NCBI GenBank assembly: GCA_963565915.1
Contig: OY751496.1
Coordinates: 3,574,654 to 3,638,653 of the forward strand
Length of the DNA: 64,000 bases
DNA from: Entoloma clypeatum
Taxonomy: Eukaryota; Basidiomycota; Agaricomycetes; Agaricales; Entolomataceae
Reading direction: 5' to 3'
Made by a program: the position numbers and the translations under genes. Position 1 is the stretch's first letter. Each line of letters begins with the position of its first letter. The notes under the pieces were generated by a model that saw nothing but the letters and a program-made list of their open reading frames with translations, did not search any database and had not been told where the DNA came from. Shown here in pieces: positions 33,269 to 43,167 of this stretch.

Positions 33269-36200
33269 AGAGTCCGTCAACTTGTAGCCAGTTGAACGGA
33301 CTCGACACGGACACGAAAGCGCGTACTTCTTTCTCTCATCTTTTTGATCCTATGACTGTAGACGAGACAACCGACTCAAAAACTGTATTCGGACTATCTA
33401 CTACAAATCTCAATTGCACCGACTTCCCTAAATCTTTTTCTCTTCTCGATTCAAATTACAATTCACATCCATTCTCATATATGCGCGCAGAAAATAAGGC
33501 TACACCCCCAAAACCCTCTACACATGACACACCCACTTTTCCTACCAACGAACATCTTATTATTGGCTCTATAGGTGCCAACGCTATGTCAACGACTGTT
33601 CCACTGGATCTTCAACGTCTCGACACTCGAGAAGGAGTAAAAGTCAATGGACTTTTAGACTGCGGAGCTTCAGGGGAGTTTATGGACAAAGACTTCGCAG
33701 TCGGAAACAACCTGCCCATTGAACGATTACCACGCGCCATCCCCGTCTACAACGTTGACGGAACAAAAAATATCAACGGCTCAATAACCGAATCCGTCAC
33801 CCTGGTAATGCGTTATAAGAACCATCACGAGAAGGTTCAATTTTACCTAGCTAATACTGGTAAATCCCCCGTTATCCTGGGACATACATGGTTGCACAAG
33901 CACAACCCGGAAATCGATTGGACGACGGGCGATGTAAAGATGACTCGGTGCCCTAGCTCCTGTGGCCGAGGCCGCGTTGAACGACTCAAAAGCGAGGCAA
34001 AAGCAAGGCGACGAGCCAAACAGCAAAAAAAGGAACCCAAGTCAGCCACATTACCCCCTGAACAATCTGCATCCAAGAAGTTCCGGTGGATCGCAGAGGA
34101 CCGGCAATTTATCAGGTTCTTCCACCATGAACTGGGCGTATACGAAAACACCTACTTTGTGGATAAAAGCCGGGTACCTGCCGCAGCTGCCCTCCACATC
34201 AATGCAACCTCGAACATATCTGCACGCATCGCTGCGAAAGCGAATCAACACAAAGCCAACAAGCTCCTCGCTGACTTTGTGCCAACCCACTACTACGAAC
34301 CTTTCCAGTCTGTTTTCGACAAGGAAGGCTTTGATGAATTACCACCGCGACGCCCGTGGGACCACGCAATCGATATTGTTCCCGGAAGTTCGCCCATGAA
34401 AGTCACAAAGGTATACCCCTTAAGCCCCACGGAACAGAATGAACTGGATGCATTCCTTGAGGAGAACCACCGGACTGGCCGCATCCGTGAATCCAAGTCA
34501 CCGTGGGGCTCCGGATTTTTCTTTGTGCGGAAAAAGGACGGGAAGCTACGGCCTGTACAAGACTATCGCAAACTAAACTCAGTCACTGTCAAAAATGCTT
34601 ATCCTCTCCCACTCATTTCGGATGTTATCACGAAACTGACTGGTGCTCGATGGTTCAGCAAAATGGACGTACGCTGGGGCTTTAACAACATCAGAATTAA
34701 AGAGGGGGATGAGTACAAAGCTGCCTTTCTGACGAATCGGGGGCTCTTCGAGCCAACGGTCATGTTCTTCGGCTTGTGTAACTCACCTAGCACCTTTCAG
34801 ACGATGATGAATAACCTCCTCCGAGATCTTATCCTCCGTGGTGTCGTCATGGTCTACATGGACGACATACTCGTTTATACGAAGACCCTAACTGAACATC
34901 GGAAGGTTGTTATGGAAGTCCTCAACATTCTGAAGGAAAATAAGCTATTTCTCAAGCCTGACAAATGCGAGTTCGAAAAAGAGAGTATCGAATACCTTGG
35001 TGTTGTTGTCGGTAACGGAAAGGTTGCCATGGACCCCCACAAAGTATCCGCCGTGCATGACTGGCCCCAGCCACGAAACGTCAAAGAAACAGAACGTTTT
35101 GTAGGATTCTGCAACTTCTATCGCAAATTCATTGCCGACTTTGCCTCCATCGCCCGACCTCTCTATGCAGTCAGCCACAAAGGCAAACGATTTTTATGGA
35201 CAGACGAATGTCAACAGGCCTTCGACGAGCTAAAGAGGCAAGTAACAAGAACACCCGTCCTGGCTCTCGCAACCGACGATGGTCAGTTTAAAATCGAAGC
35301 TGACGCCTCTGACTATGCTTCGGGTGCCGTACTATCACAGTTTCAGGACGACTCTTGGCACCCAATCGGATTCTATTCAAAGAGCTTCTCCTCTGCCGAA
35401 CGAAACTATGAAATCCATGACAAAGAAATGCTAGCTATTATCCGCGCGCTGGAAGAATGGCGTCACCTTGTACAGGGATGCAAAGAGAAGCTTGAAATAT
35501 GGACCGACCATAAAAACCTTGAGTATTTCCTTTCTGCACAAAAACTGAACCGGCGTCAAGCACGCTGGTCAGGAATACTTGCCGACTATGACTACCTCCT
35601 GAAGCACAAACCAGGAAAAACAATGCTGAAACCCGACGCCTTGTCCCGGAGGCCTGACCATCAGACTGGAATCGACAATGACAATGATGGGATAACCCTG
35701 GTTAGTGCCGAGCATATTGCATGCTTACACCTGAACAGTGCAGTCATAATACCTACGGAAGGTGATGCCATTATCGATATCCTGAGGAAGAAAGGACCTG
35801 CACCAGTAAACCCCAAGGACAAGGATGCTGTATGGACGACTGAGGATGGTTTAACCATGCGCAACGGGTTAATTGTCGTGCATGACAAGGAACTACAACG
35901 CAAAATTGCAGAACTCCACCATGACTCCCGGATGAGTGGTCACCCTGGGCGGTTCAAGACTCGAGAACTTATCAGCCGAAACTACTGGTGGCCCCGTTTG
36001 ACTCATTACGTCAATTGTTACGTTGACGGCTGTCGCAAATGCCAACTCACAAAGATCTTCCCTCAAAAACCACAAGGCTTGCTCTCACCGAACACGGTCC
36101 CGACCTACCCTTTTGAAATCATCTCTGTCGACTTCATTACCAGCCTCCCAGACTCCCGCGGCTATGACTCAATTATGGTTGTCGTCGATCGTTTTAGTAA

Positions 36201-37182
36201 ACGGCTGTACACTATCCCGTGCAATAAGGAAACCGACTCCGAGGGAGCAGCACGAATGTTCCGTGACCATGTCTGGCGACATGAAGGTCTACCAAAGGTT
36301 GTCATCAGCGATCGAGGGGGGCAATTTGCATCAAAATTTACTGGCGAACTCTACAAGCTCCTAGGGATCTCTCGAAATCTATCCTCTGCCCACCACCCAC
36401 AAACTGATGGTCAAACAGAACGAATCAACCAAGAAATTGAACAATACCTTCGACTCTTCATCAATTACCACATGGATGACTGGACTGAATGGCTACCCCT
36501 CGCTGAGTTCTCATACAATAACAAAGCAACCAGCGCCACCGGAAAATCACCATTTTACGTGACCAAGGGTCGTGAAGTCAACACAGGAACAGCACCCACA
36601 TACCGTGGTGAAAGAGTTGAATCACACGAAGAGTTTGCCCTACGCATGCAAAAGGTCCGAGAGGAAACAGAATCTGCATTAAAAGGGGCCGCTGCCGACA
36701 TGAAGAGATTTTATGACAGGAAGCACAAATTCGAGGAGTTTACAGAGGGTGATAGGGTCTATCTCAATGCGGAACACATCGTCACTGGTCGACCAAAAAA
36801 ATCCTTGGATTGGAAACGACTAGGGCCATTCACAATTACAAAAAAAATCTCCTCCACTGCGTACAAGCTACGACTTCCAGCCACCTGGCGCATGCATCCT
36901 GTATTTCACATTTCCAAACTTCGCCGTGTACAGGAAGACATCTTTAATCGGCCAACACCAAAAGTCACCTTAAATGTACGTGGCGAGAACTGGACACCAG
37001 AGAAGATCCTCGCCTCACGAAAGAAGAATAATGTCAATGAATATCTTGTCAGATGGAAAGATCAGGCCACTTGCCGTGACACCTGGGAGCTCGAGTCAAG
37101 AATGAATGTAGATGGCCCGAATCTGCTGGCGAACTACAGACGCGAGCAACGCCTGCTTGCACGATCCGAGCGGTCACCTTGA
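33253..37182 (+). CDS. pol: gypsy-1 Pol: protease, RT, RNase H, integrase, chromodomain
   Basis: About 1,300 residues, open from 33253 to the stop at 37180-37182. Domains in order: aspartic protease (GLLDCGASGEFMD, with Cys after the catalytic Asp); reverse transcriptase (FSKMDVRWGFNNIRIKEGDE, FFGLCNSPSTFQ, catalytic VYMDDILVY); RNase H (KIEADASDYASGAVLSQ, NYEIHDKEMLAII); integrase zinc domain (H-x-H and CRKCQLTK near 36040), DDE core (ISVDFITSLPDS, VVISDRGGQF, HPQTDGQTERINQE) and GPF-type motif (WKRLGPFTITKK); chromodomain (EKILASRKKNNVNEYLVRWK, DTWELES). The chromodomain places it among chromoviruses and probably directs insertion to heterochromatin. There is no ATG near the start; translation is expected by -1 frameshifting from gag. 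All catalytic residues are present. Confidence 0.96.
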   Translation, partial: TTGFLKSPSTCSQLNGLDTDTKARTSFSHLFDPMTVDETTDSKTVFGLSTTNLNCTDFPKSFSLLDSNYNSHPFSYMRAENKATPPKPSTHDTPTFPTNEHLIIGSIGANAMSTTVPLDLQRLDTREGVKVNGLLDCGASGEFMDKDFAVGNNLPIERLPRAIPVYNVDGTKNINGSITESVTLVMRYKNHHEKVQFYLANTGKSPVILGHTWLHKHNPEIDWTTGDVKMTRCPSSCGRGRVERLKSEAKARRRAKQQKKEPKSATLPPEQSASKKFRWIAEDRQFIRFFHHELGVYENTYFVDKSRVPAAAALHINATSNISARIAAKANQHKANKLLADFVPTHYYEPFQSVFDKEGFDELPPRRPWDHAIDIVPGSSPMKVTKVYPLSPTEQNELDAFLEENHRTGRIRESKSPWGSGFFFVRKKDGKLRPVQDYRKLNSVTVKNAYPLPLISDVITKLTGARWFSKMDVRWGFNNIRIKEGDEYKAAFLTNRGLFEPTVMFFGLCNSPSTFQTMMNNLLRDLILRGVVMVYMDDILVYTKTLTEHRKVVMEVLNILKENKLFLKPDKCEFEKESIEYLGVVVGNGKVAMDPHKVSAVHDWPQPRNVKETERFVGFCNFYRKFIADFASIARPLYAVSHKGKRFLWTDECQQAFDELKRQVTRTPVLALATDDGQFKIEADASDYASGAVLSQFQDDSWHPIGFYSKSFSSAERNYEIHDKEMLAIIRALEEWRHLVQGCKEKLEIWTDHKNLEYFLSAQKLNRRQARWSGILADYDYLLKHKPGKTMLKPDALSRRPDHQTGIDNDNDGITLVSAEHIACLHLNSAVIIPTEGDAIIDILRKKGPAPVNPKDKDAVWTTEDGLTMRNGLIVVHDKELQRKIAELHHDSRMSGHPGRFKTRELISRNYWWPRLTHYVNCYVDGCRKCQLTKIFPQKPQGLLSPNTVPTYPFEIISVDFITSLPDSRGYDSIMVVVDRFSKRLYTIPCNKETDSEGAARMFRDHVWRHEGLPKVVISDRGGQFASKFTGELYKLLGISRNLSSAHHPQTDGQTERINQEIEQYLRLFINYHMDDWTEWLPLAEFSYNNKATSATGKSPFYVTKGREVNTGTAPTYRGERVESHEEFALRMQKVREETESALKGAAADMKRFYDRKHKFEEFTEGDRVYLNAEHIVTGRPKKSLDWKRLGPFTITKKISSTAYKLRLPATWRMHPVFHISKLRRVQEDIFNRPTPKVTLNVRGENWTPEKILASRKKNNVNEYLVRWKDQATCRDTWELESRMNVDGPNLLANYRREQRLLARSERSP
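33259..33303 (+). promoter_or_regulatory. gypsy-1 -1 frameshift signal (slippery site plus stem-loop)
   Basis: The heptamer G-GGT-TTT (33259-33265, gag frame) fits the X-XXY-YYZ rule and lies immediately before the gag stop TAA. Four bases later GAGTCCGTCAACT (33270-33282) pairs with AGTTGAACGGACTC (33290-33303) as a 13 bp stem with a one-base bulge and a 7-base loop. The pol frame is -1 to gag, is closed upstream by a TAA at 33250-33252 and has no ATG near its start, so ribosomes must shift within 33253-33268. Confidence 0.8.
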
Positions 37183-37193
37183 CGGGGGGGTGA

Positions 37194-37419
37194 TGTGAGG
37201 ATCTCCTCTCTCTCTCTCCATGCCTCTCCGTACGGGCTCCCGCTCTCCTTGTCTATCACTACGTCTCTCGGTGACAGTCGCCGTGTCTTGCTATCGCCGT
37301 GTCTCTGTAGTCAGTAGAGTAGGGGTTTCCTAGGGGTTTCCCTATTCCAGAGAGTATATATAGGGTATGTACCTAGCCATATCCCTTAGCTAGATCTTCT
37401 CGTTCGCTGTGTCATAACA
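37194..37419 (+). repeat. gypsy-1 3' LTR
   Basis: 226 bp, no difference seen from the 5' LTR. Followed by the duplication GTTTT at 37420-37424, after which the DUF6532 gene resumes. Confidence 0.95.
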
Positions 37420-38114
37420 GTTTTAAAGATTTACGACAACCTTCAAACGCTCAGGTCTAATCTTGCTCGTGCCGGTCTTGCAACCATCGTGACTTATCTT
37501 TCTGAAATGACCAAGGAGGAAGTTAAGGACTGGGTTGTCTGGACTCGTGCAGCTCGCTTGGGGGAGCTAGTTTATAAGGAACCATGCCCTCCAGGGTACA
37601 GTCTTGTAAAGGGGGCGCCGAATTTCAAGGTCCGTGTCTCGGATCTATGCAAATCACAATTTAATAAGAGCTTTTCTTCTGCAGAAGCCGAAAGGCTTAC
37701 TTATGACACCATTCGTGATTGGTTTAGCTGAGCCATACCTGAAGTACATGCATTCCTCCCTCGTCGATTACGGGCATCCCCGCGGGCTGATTGCGCTGAT
37801 CCTCGTTTCGGTGGGTTCTCCGTTGATAAGCCATTATCTACTCTTAACGAGGACCGACATAGCTTGAGCGCGGAGTTCGGGCATTCGAAAAGAACGGGGA
37901 ATACGAAGACCCTGGACCTTTCAATTCTGAACATAAAGCTCTACTTACTGAGTACATCGAAAGCGTGGACGCGTTCAACAAGTGGCCTGAGTTCTACGAG
38001 GCTTGCAAGTTTACTAAAGCCAACGGCGAGTCAGATGTACTTGCTGCGGATGTTTCGCAGACGGATATCGGTCGTCGTGCTCTTAACTTTAGCAGCAGCC
38101 CCATCAGGGAGTAG

Positions 38115-38847
38115 AAACTGTATGCACTTGACCGCGCAGACAGATATAGGTCGTCGTTTAGCAGCAACCCCATCAAGGAGTAGAAACCGTATGCGTGTGA
38201 CCCCTTGTATATACCCTATACTATGACGACGCCGCTAAATTTGCCGACCTTTAATTCTCGCACAACTTTACAACTTGATAGATCTTTTCGGTACTTTACA
38301 AACTTTACATAACTTTTTTGACTTTCCTAGCCTTACAGCTGACTTTGACACGATAACTTTTTAGGAGGGGGGGCCTAGCCAAACAACTTCTCACTTTTTA
38401 ACTTTATTGACTGTATACCGTCTTTATAAAGCTCAAAAATTTTTGTGTGAATTTCCTGATGCCCGTCTACAGCCGGGGTACAGGATATCATCGTCTGCGG
38501 CGTCGTTTTTTGTTGCTTCCTCGATATGCTCCAAAGTAGATGGAATCAGGGCGGTACAACTCAGCTCACTCAGGAAGAATCGTAGACGAGTCTTCCTTAC
38601 TACTATCTTACAGTTGTTTCCTCGTACATCGTCATTAACCATTGTGAAACATTGACTCGACTCGAAGTTTTCTGGGTACATATGAGGAAAGCAGTGATTC
38701 TGCGTCAGTCCTCGTGTCCTCAGGGGAGTGGAATCGCAGGAGCTGGTCCAGAACAAAGGTGAACGAATGGTGTATTGAAATGTAATCTAAATAAGGGGTG
38801 ATAGGCTACAGTCCTAATGCGAGTCCCGAACGAAAAAGCGGGGAGAG
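38115..38847. other. Plavaka right end and flank
   Basis: 38115-38461: a short direct repeat of the DUF6532 gene end (GATAT.GGTCGTCGT ... CCCATCA.GGAGTAGAAAC, copies at about 38065-38120 and 38143-38190), then AT-rich subterminal repeats with inverted AGTTTGTAAAGT words and the terminal inverted repeat. 38465-38847: flank; a minus-strand stretch (FLSELSCTALIPSTLEHIEE, about 38600-38520) looks coding but is unassigned. Confidence 0.45.
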
Positions 38848-40158
38848 CTACTCAAAAAACCCCTGCTGTTGCAGATACTCCCGATGTTCCTCCTTATGCG
38901 AAGCAATTTTTTTGTCGACGGAAGAGCGCCAAATTGGTGTGGCAATCTAGAAGACAGAGAGGAGACGGTCAAATGATCAGCAAAATGCGGAAACGATGGA
39001 GAACTGAACACGTACATATGCGATGGAATCTAGGATGCCGTCAAGGAACCAATTGTTGACGGGGGCTGTACCACGGGTCGAGGATCGGAAGAGGGAGGTT
39101 ATCATGTCGCCGGTGATGTTAACTTGTCCCTTCTCCACGCCTGGATGAGCGAGATGAGGAGCGATGACGAGAGGAAGAGAGGGATAGAAGGAACCTTGAA
39201 ACAGGGAGAGAGCAGCTTGATCGGGCGTCACTCCTTCATCCGCCCCCTCGATCTCACGAGTGATCTTCGGCTTTGTCTTGTTCTCTTCTTCATAGCCGGG
39301 CGTGAACATGGTCGCGGGGAAGTATATATGTACGTCGATGCCGTAGAGTATAAGTTCTGACCGCAAGGCCTCTGCGAGACCTTTTGACATACGAGGTGAT
39401 CAGTTTTAGGAGGAAACGCTGGGGAGGCGGCTTTTGAATACCTCGCAAGGCATGTTTTGCGGGTGAGTAGGACGACCAGCCGACGAAGGACATGAATCCC
39501 AGAGTAGAGGAGACGAAGACAATCTTAGACTTGCGTTTTCCCTCGCGCGCCATCTGCTTTGCTGCAGCCTAGATATGGACAACGTTGGAAGCAAGGTATG
39601 ACGTTGTTGGGCGACTGGAAAATACTCACGAACGCGGTCCAGGCCTGTACCCAATACCCCATTGTCATCCCGTTTGTGAAGTCTTGCTCCGTCATCTCCA
39701 CGAAGAACATGGGCTTCGACGCGCCGGCACAGGTGAACACGGCGTCTGGTGAGCGATCGCCATGGGGTGCGCATGCTGCTTGGAGGGCAGCAGCTGATCC
39801 TTTGGCTGTGTCGAGAGAGAACGAGTACGCCTTGAGGATCTGGTCCGGTCGGAGACGCGCAGTCTGAAGTCAGAACAGGTGAGGGTTTAGGTTGTCATTC
39901 AAGAATGTTGCAACAGAGGATGACGGACCTCAAGCTGAGCCAAAGCATTGTCCAATCTCTCCTGATTGCGGGCTACAATGGAGACGTGCGCTCCTTTCTT
40001 GACCAGGAGAATTGCCAGAGAGAGGCCGAGGCCAGTGCTGCCTCCTGTAACATATGCATGCTGTGTGATGGTTGGTTGACGTGTCATTTTATTATAATCG
40101 AGATTAATCAAACAAGACGTACCAAGCCATCAGGGTTCCATTTCGAAGAAAAGAACAT
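38848..40158 (-). CDS. TSC10: 3-ketodihydrosphingosine reductase
   Basis: Short-chain dehydrogenase of the KDSR/Tsc10 family, which reduces 3-ketosphinganine to sphinganine with NADPH, the second step of sphingolipid synthesis at the ER. Seven exons resolved by splice sites: 40158-40123, 40060-39929, 39863-39630, 39568-39442, 39380-39195, 39140-39016 and 38946-38848, giving 312 residues, close to yeast Tsc10 (about 320). Motifs: nucleotide-binding TGGSTGLG, VSIVARN, CAGASKP, GYWVQAW, IVFVSSTLGF, catalytic YSPAKHALR (Tyr-x3-Lys), then GLAEALRSELILYGIDVHI and FPATMFTPGYEEENKTKP, the block that marks this family. The first exon encodes only MFFSSKWNPDGL; without it the protein would start inside an intron. 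There is no break, so it is probably an active host gene. Confidence 0.95.
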
Positions 40159-40765
40159 GGTGGTTGAGACAGTGCAATGGCAAGGGCGATTGAGGGTCAA
40201 CAATTTATTGAACTTCAACTTTGAAGCATGTATTGATCGATCAATTACTCTGTCATGTGAGCGGAGTTAACGCGCTGCATACAATGAATCACCGTGGTCC
40301 ACGCCACAGCATCATCGACATCCTCATGGCGCCTCATCCACTTTGAAGCGATGATCAGCTGAACGATCGACCATCACGGCCAAAAACATGCTGGCAATCA
40401 GTTCTAAATTGATCACATCACCTCATCTCCGCCTTTGGAGGATGATTATCGTGGGTTACCGGTTTTGTCGGTTCATGGATATCGCACCTTGTCTTTTAAG
40501 CCTGTCACCCCTTTTCGCTTCTCACCTCGCTTCCCATGCAAGACCTCTCGACAGCCATCGAATCTGCTTTTCGTCTGCAGACGGTCAAGGCAAGTTCATC
40601 CTCCCGGTTCAGCGATTCTCATTTGACACTCATCGGTCACAGTATGTCAATGGTGAGCAAGCTAATCCCAAGTTTCTACCAGACAGTTCTCAATCTCTGA
40701 ATTCAGTCGCGAGCGCTATTCTTTTCGTAAACCTCGTTGTCTTTCGTTTTGGAAGAATGTTCTGA
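40159..40765. other. Intergenic; 5' side of the DUF6533 gene
   Basis: Probably the promoters of the reductase (minus) and of the DUF6533 gene (plus). A plus-strand frame at 40388-40765 exists but shows no family motif; undetected 5' exons of the DUF6533 gene may lie here. Confidence 0.35.
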
Positions 40766-42211
40766 AACTATGGCAAGGTCTATGACTACTCCCTAACACT
40801 GGATATGGAGGTGCGTTCCCACCGTTTGCTTCTGGTCTGCCCGCGCTAACCTCGTTCCAAATACAGGTCCAGTACATCTGGAAATCCCCGCTCCATATCG
40901 GCGAGATCCTATACTACATCTCGCGGTACTCCCCCTTCTTCGACCTCTCGACTGTCCTATACTGTCAGTTCTCAACAAATTATCCACCCCCTTATCACTG
41001 TTTACCTTGTTCGTCCAGACGTCGTTGGGCCCCACGTTTCGTTCAAGGTGAAAGCCAAATCTACTATTCCTCTTATTCCCGCCAACGTCATGTTCCCAGA
41101 TGTGCAGCAGAGTCTACGCCATAGCGTCTTGTAAGACCATCCTCTCAAGAACATCGGAAATAATGAGTTTACCATCTTCCTTTCTACGATGCAGACTCCA
41201 CATACCTTGGCATCGGAACGGCGGAAGGTAAGTCGCAAATACCGGTTTGAGACTCGACCTTTACCATCAGCTTTGTAGCGATAATGCTTCTTCGTACGTG
41301 GGCGCTATGGGGAAACAGCCGTCCGCTCCTTGCCATTCTCCTCTTTGTTTTTATTGTTTGTCATTCCGCTCTCGTGCTCCTTCAAATCTAATACATATAA
41401 TGCTTCAGGGAATCTGTATCGTGGACGTCCTTTTCCTAAAATTATTCCTGGATTCATTGGAATGTGCGTGCCTGCCTTCCCGTCGTCCTCGTATCTCAAC
41501 CTCTCAACCAGATGGACCTCCACCTTTGCCAACAGTGGCGGGCTGCTATCCGACACGAAGAAGTGTTGTCATCTTCCTCGATTTCGTCCTCCTCATGCTC
41601 TACGAACTACGCAAGCGTTATCGTCTCTCTTGGTCATCGCCTTTCTGACATCCTTTTCAACAGTCACCATCATCTTGACGCTGTGGATCGGCATCAAGCG
41701 ATTCCGCCAATCCGTAAGCCCCCTCGTCAAAGTGCTCTATCGTGATGGCGCTTTTTACTTCATCTACACCTTCCGTGAGCCTTTCATCCCTTGTTTTCGG
41801 AGAAGGGACTCACCGACCAACAACGCCATGTCTAGTGATTTCAGCCGGTAACATCATCGTCCTGGTCGTAGGCCCCGTACGTATCTGCAAGCACTCGTTC
41901 CCAAAGTCCCACAAGCTCTAATTCATATCCTGCATCAACAGCCCGAATATCAAGATCTCTTGAACACGTACGTCCCGTCACTCCCGTCTCAGACACCAAG
42001 ACTCTCGAACGCCGTTCGCAGATTCCAGAGAGTCATGCACAGCATACTGTCTACCAGGACCGTCCTCCACGTGCGGAGCATCGCAGCTCGAGAGAGCGGA
42101 ATGGAAAGCTCGCTGATGGGTGTCTCGGATGCCCGCTTTGCCCCAGGACGATCAACGGAACATTCAGAGACACTTTTTCTGGATATTTCACGGACGTCAG
42201 TTCCAGGTTGA
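40766..42211 (+). CDS. DUF6533 multi-pass membrane protein
   Basis: Plus-strand gene with at least seven small exons. The first clear exon reads VYDYSLTLDME, then VQYIWKSPLHIGEILYYISR and YSPFFDLSTVLYY, the signature of the DUF6533 domain found at the N-terminus of many basidiomycete membrane proteins. Later segments are hydrophobic: LLRTWALWGNSRPLLAIL with FVFIVCHSALVLLQI (about 41285-41390), VTIILTLWIGIKRFRQSVSP (about 41665), LYRDGAFYFIYTF (about 41740) and AGNIIVLVVGP (about 41850). The C-terminal tail (RVMHSILSTRTVLHVRSIA) is soluble and ends at 42211. Such proteins have about seven membrane spans; function is unknown. The start codon and first exon are uncertain because the reading upstream of 40770 is closed by TGA. 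Confidence 0.7.
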
Positions 42212-42780
42212 TTGGGTCGGGTCACATTCCTTGTAATTTGGCCGATTTGCTGGCGAAAGAAATCCTTCGCCCCCCCCCCCCCCCTTGGACTAGCTCCAAG
42301 GAGTATGTTTCCAAGGGAAAGCAGCGTGCCCTGGTCTGGCGCTCAATGCTTGGCGTTGCCAGGGAAGGGCGGAGGGATGGATGTACAACCGTCACTGTTT
42401 CAACCCTGTTGGTTACCAGACCCATAGCCCACACCTGTTCTGTGCAAAATCGGGACCCTATTCTTTAGCATGACAAAAAAAACATGTGTATGGTACAACG
42501 CAACGAGGGGGAGAATACATACACATAGCCTGACCAGTTCACCGCGAAACGCGAAGCACGTATACTCAGTCGTTGCGCGGTAGGCGGGGCTTACATGGAA
42601 GCAACAAGGTCAAGTATCATTTTGGACAATCATATCAGAGGTATGTACCGCCAGTTCGTTCGAGTGCTGGACGTCTGGAAGATTGGGGAGCGGCAGTGGC
42701 TCCAGGATGTTACAGTACCCACCTTGATATGTCAACGTTTCAACTTTTAAGTCGGCGGAAATCATACTCGGACGCACCGT
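42212..42780. other. Intergenic, with a 15-base C run
   Basis: No gene recognised. A run of about 15 C at 42270-42284 is a simple-sequence tract. The frame at 42573-42782 has no family motif. Acetyl-CoA synthetase remnants begin at about 42780. Confidence 0.35.
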
Positions 42781-42784
42781 AAGA

Positions 42785-43017
42785 CGAACATCCAGGCAGT
42801 AGATTTGGTCCTCCCTCTTGCAGTTGTCGATCTATCCATCCATCCTGCAGGGAAACTCAATTCTACTCGGCCCACACCTTCTCCGCCGCCTCGAGGCACA
42901 CCATGTCGAGCTGCATGACCTTTCCAGCCTTCGTGTCCTCGGTGGTGTCGGTGAGCCCATCAACCCTGAAGCACGGAACTGGTATAACGAGCATGTTGGT
43001 AGGAAGCGGTGTGCCTC
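42785..43017 (+). pseudogene. Acetyl-CoA synthetase fragment, left piece
   Basis: Coding remnant of an acetyl-CoA synthetase (AMP-forming). One frame gives [10 protein letters not shown] (about 42852); after a one-base slip the next gives [20 protein letters not shown] and [20 protein letters not shown] up to GRKRCA at about 43017. The [11 protein letters not shown] block lies just before the conserved D-T-(F/W)-W-Q-T-E motif of the enzyme; that continuation is not here but at 63140, about 20 kb to the right. It is broken by the frameshift and by separation, so no active enzyme can result. Confidence 0.8.
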
Positions 43018-43167
43018 CAAAGAAATTGTCATGGGGGCGTGATGGAAAAAAAGCTTACAAAAACATTGTCTCGATTGCACGAGTATACAGTATGATTACA
43101 GACAGGTCTTGTCGGAATGGAAGTTATGGAAAGTTGAGAATCGCAGGGGAAAAAAAAAGCTCCAAAC

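Larger units (their letters stand above)
31826..37419 (+). mobile_element. gypsy-1: Ty3 chromovirus, intact
   Basis: A 5594 bp element with two 226 bp LTRs that appear identical, TG..CA ends, and a 5 bp duplication GTTTT (31821-31825 and 37420-37424). It has gag, a pol in the -1 frame with every expected domain, a self-complementary primer site and a purine tract (GGGGGGG, 37184-37190) just before the 3' LTR. Identical LTRs and open frames indicate recent insertion. Confidence 0.97.
30277..38114 (+). pseudogene. DUF6532 gene of the Plavaka element, interrupted by gypsy-1
   Basis: Divergent from the transposase, sharing a short 160 bp promoter. The likely start is 30277 (MPTTRSRGDSNKT). The N-terminal 190 residues are basic and Ala/Lys-rich with a coiled-coil-like stretch, then acidic; small introns follow (GTAAGC near 30811, others near 30960, 31196 and 31358). 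From about 31448 comes the DUF6532 domain (FRNSALVKQFRATCYHAW, FQKTFPDVQYKPVHKDVFHH). The intron after 31774 contains the gypsy-1 insertion; the gene resumes at about 37429 with IYDNLQTLRSNLARAGLA, then EPYLKYMHSSLVDYGHPRG and EYEDPGPFNSEHKALLTEY, ending at TAG 38112-38114. The domain is widespread in mushroom fungi and its function is unknown. Frames change near 37720 and 37830, so introns or small indels are there. The insertion lies within about 10 bp of the acceptor, so splicing is probably lost. Confidence 0.7.
26765..38461 (-). mobile_element. Plavaka-type (CMC) DNA transposon with both ends
   Basis: Perfect 17 bp terminal inverted repeats CATCAGGAAATTCACAC lie at 26765-26781 and inverted at 38445-38461, flanked by CCC on both sides (26762-26764 and 38462-38464), a likely 3 bp duplication. 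Inside the ends are subterminal words AGTTTGTAAAGT (three forward copies at 26836-26920; inverted ACTTTACAAACT near 38292). The element carries a transposase gene (minus) and a divergent DUF6532 gene (plus). Without gypsy-1, inserted at 31826-37419, it would be about 6.1 kb. Confidence 0.88.

Noticed and set aside
33962..34399. Plus-strand frame of 145 codons inside gypsy-1 pol
   Set aside because: Alternative frame of pol with no motif; pol has all domains in its own frame.
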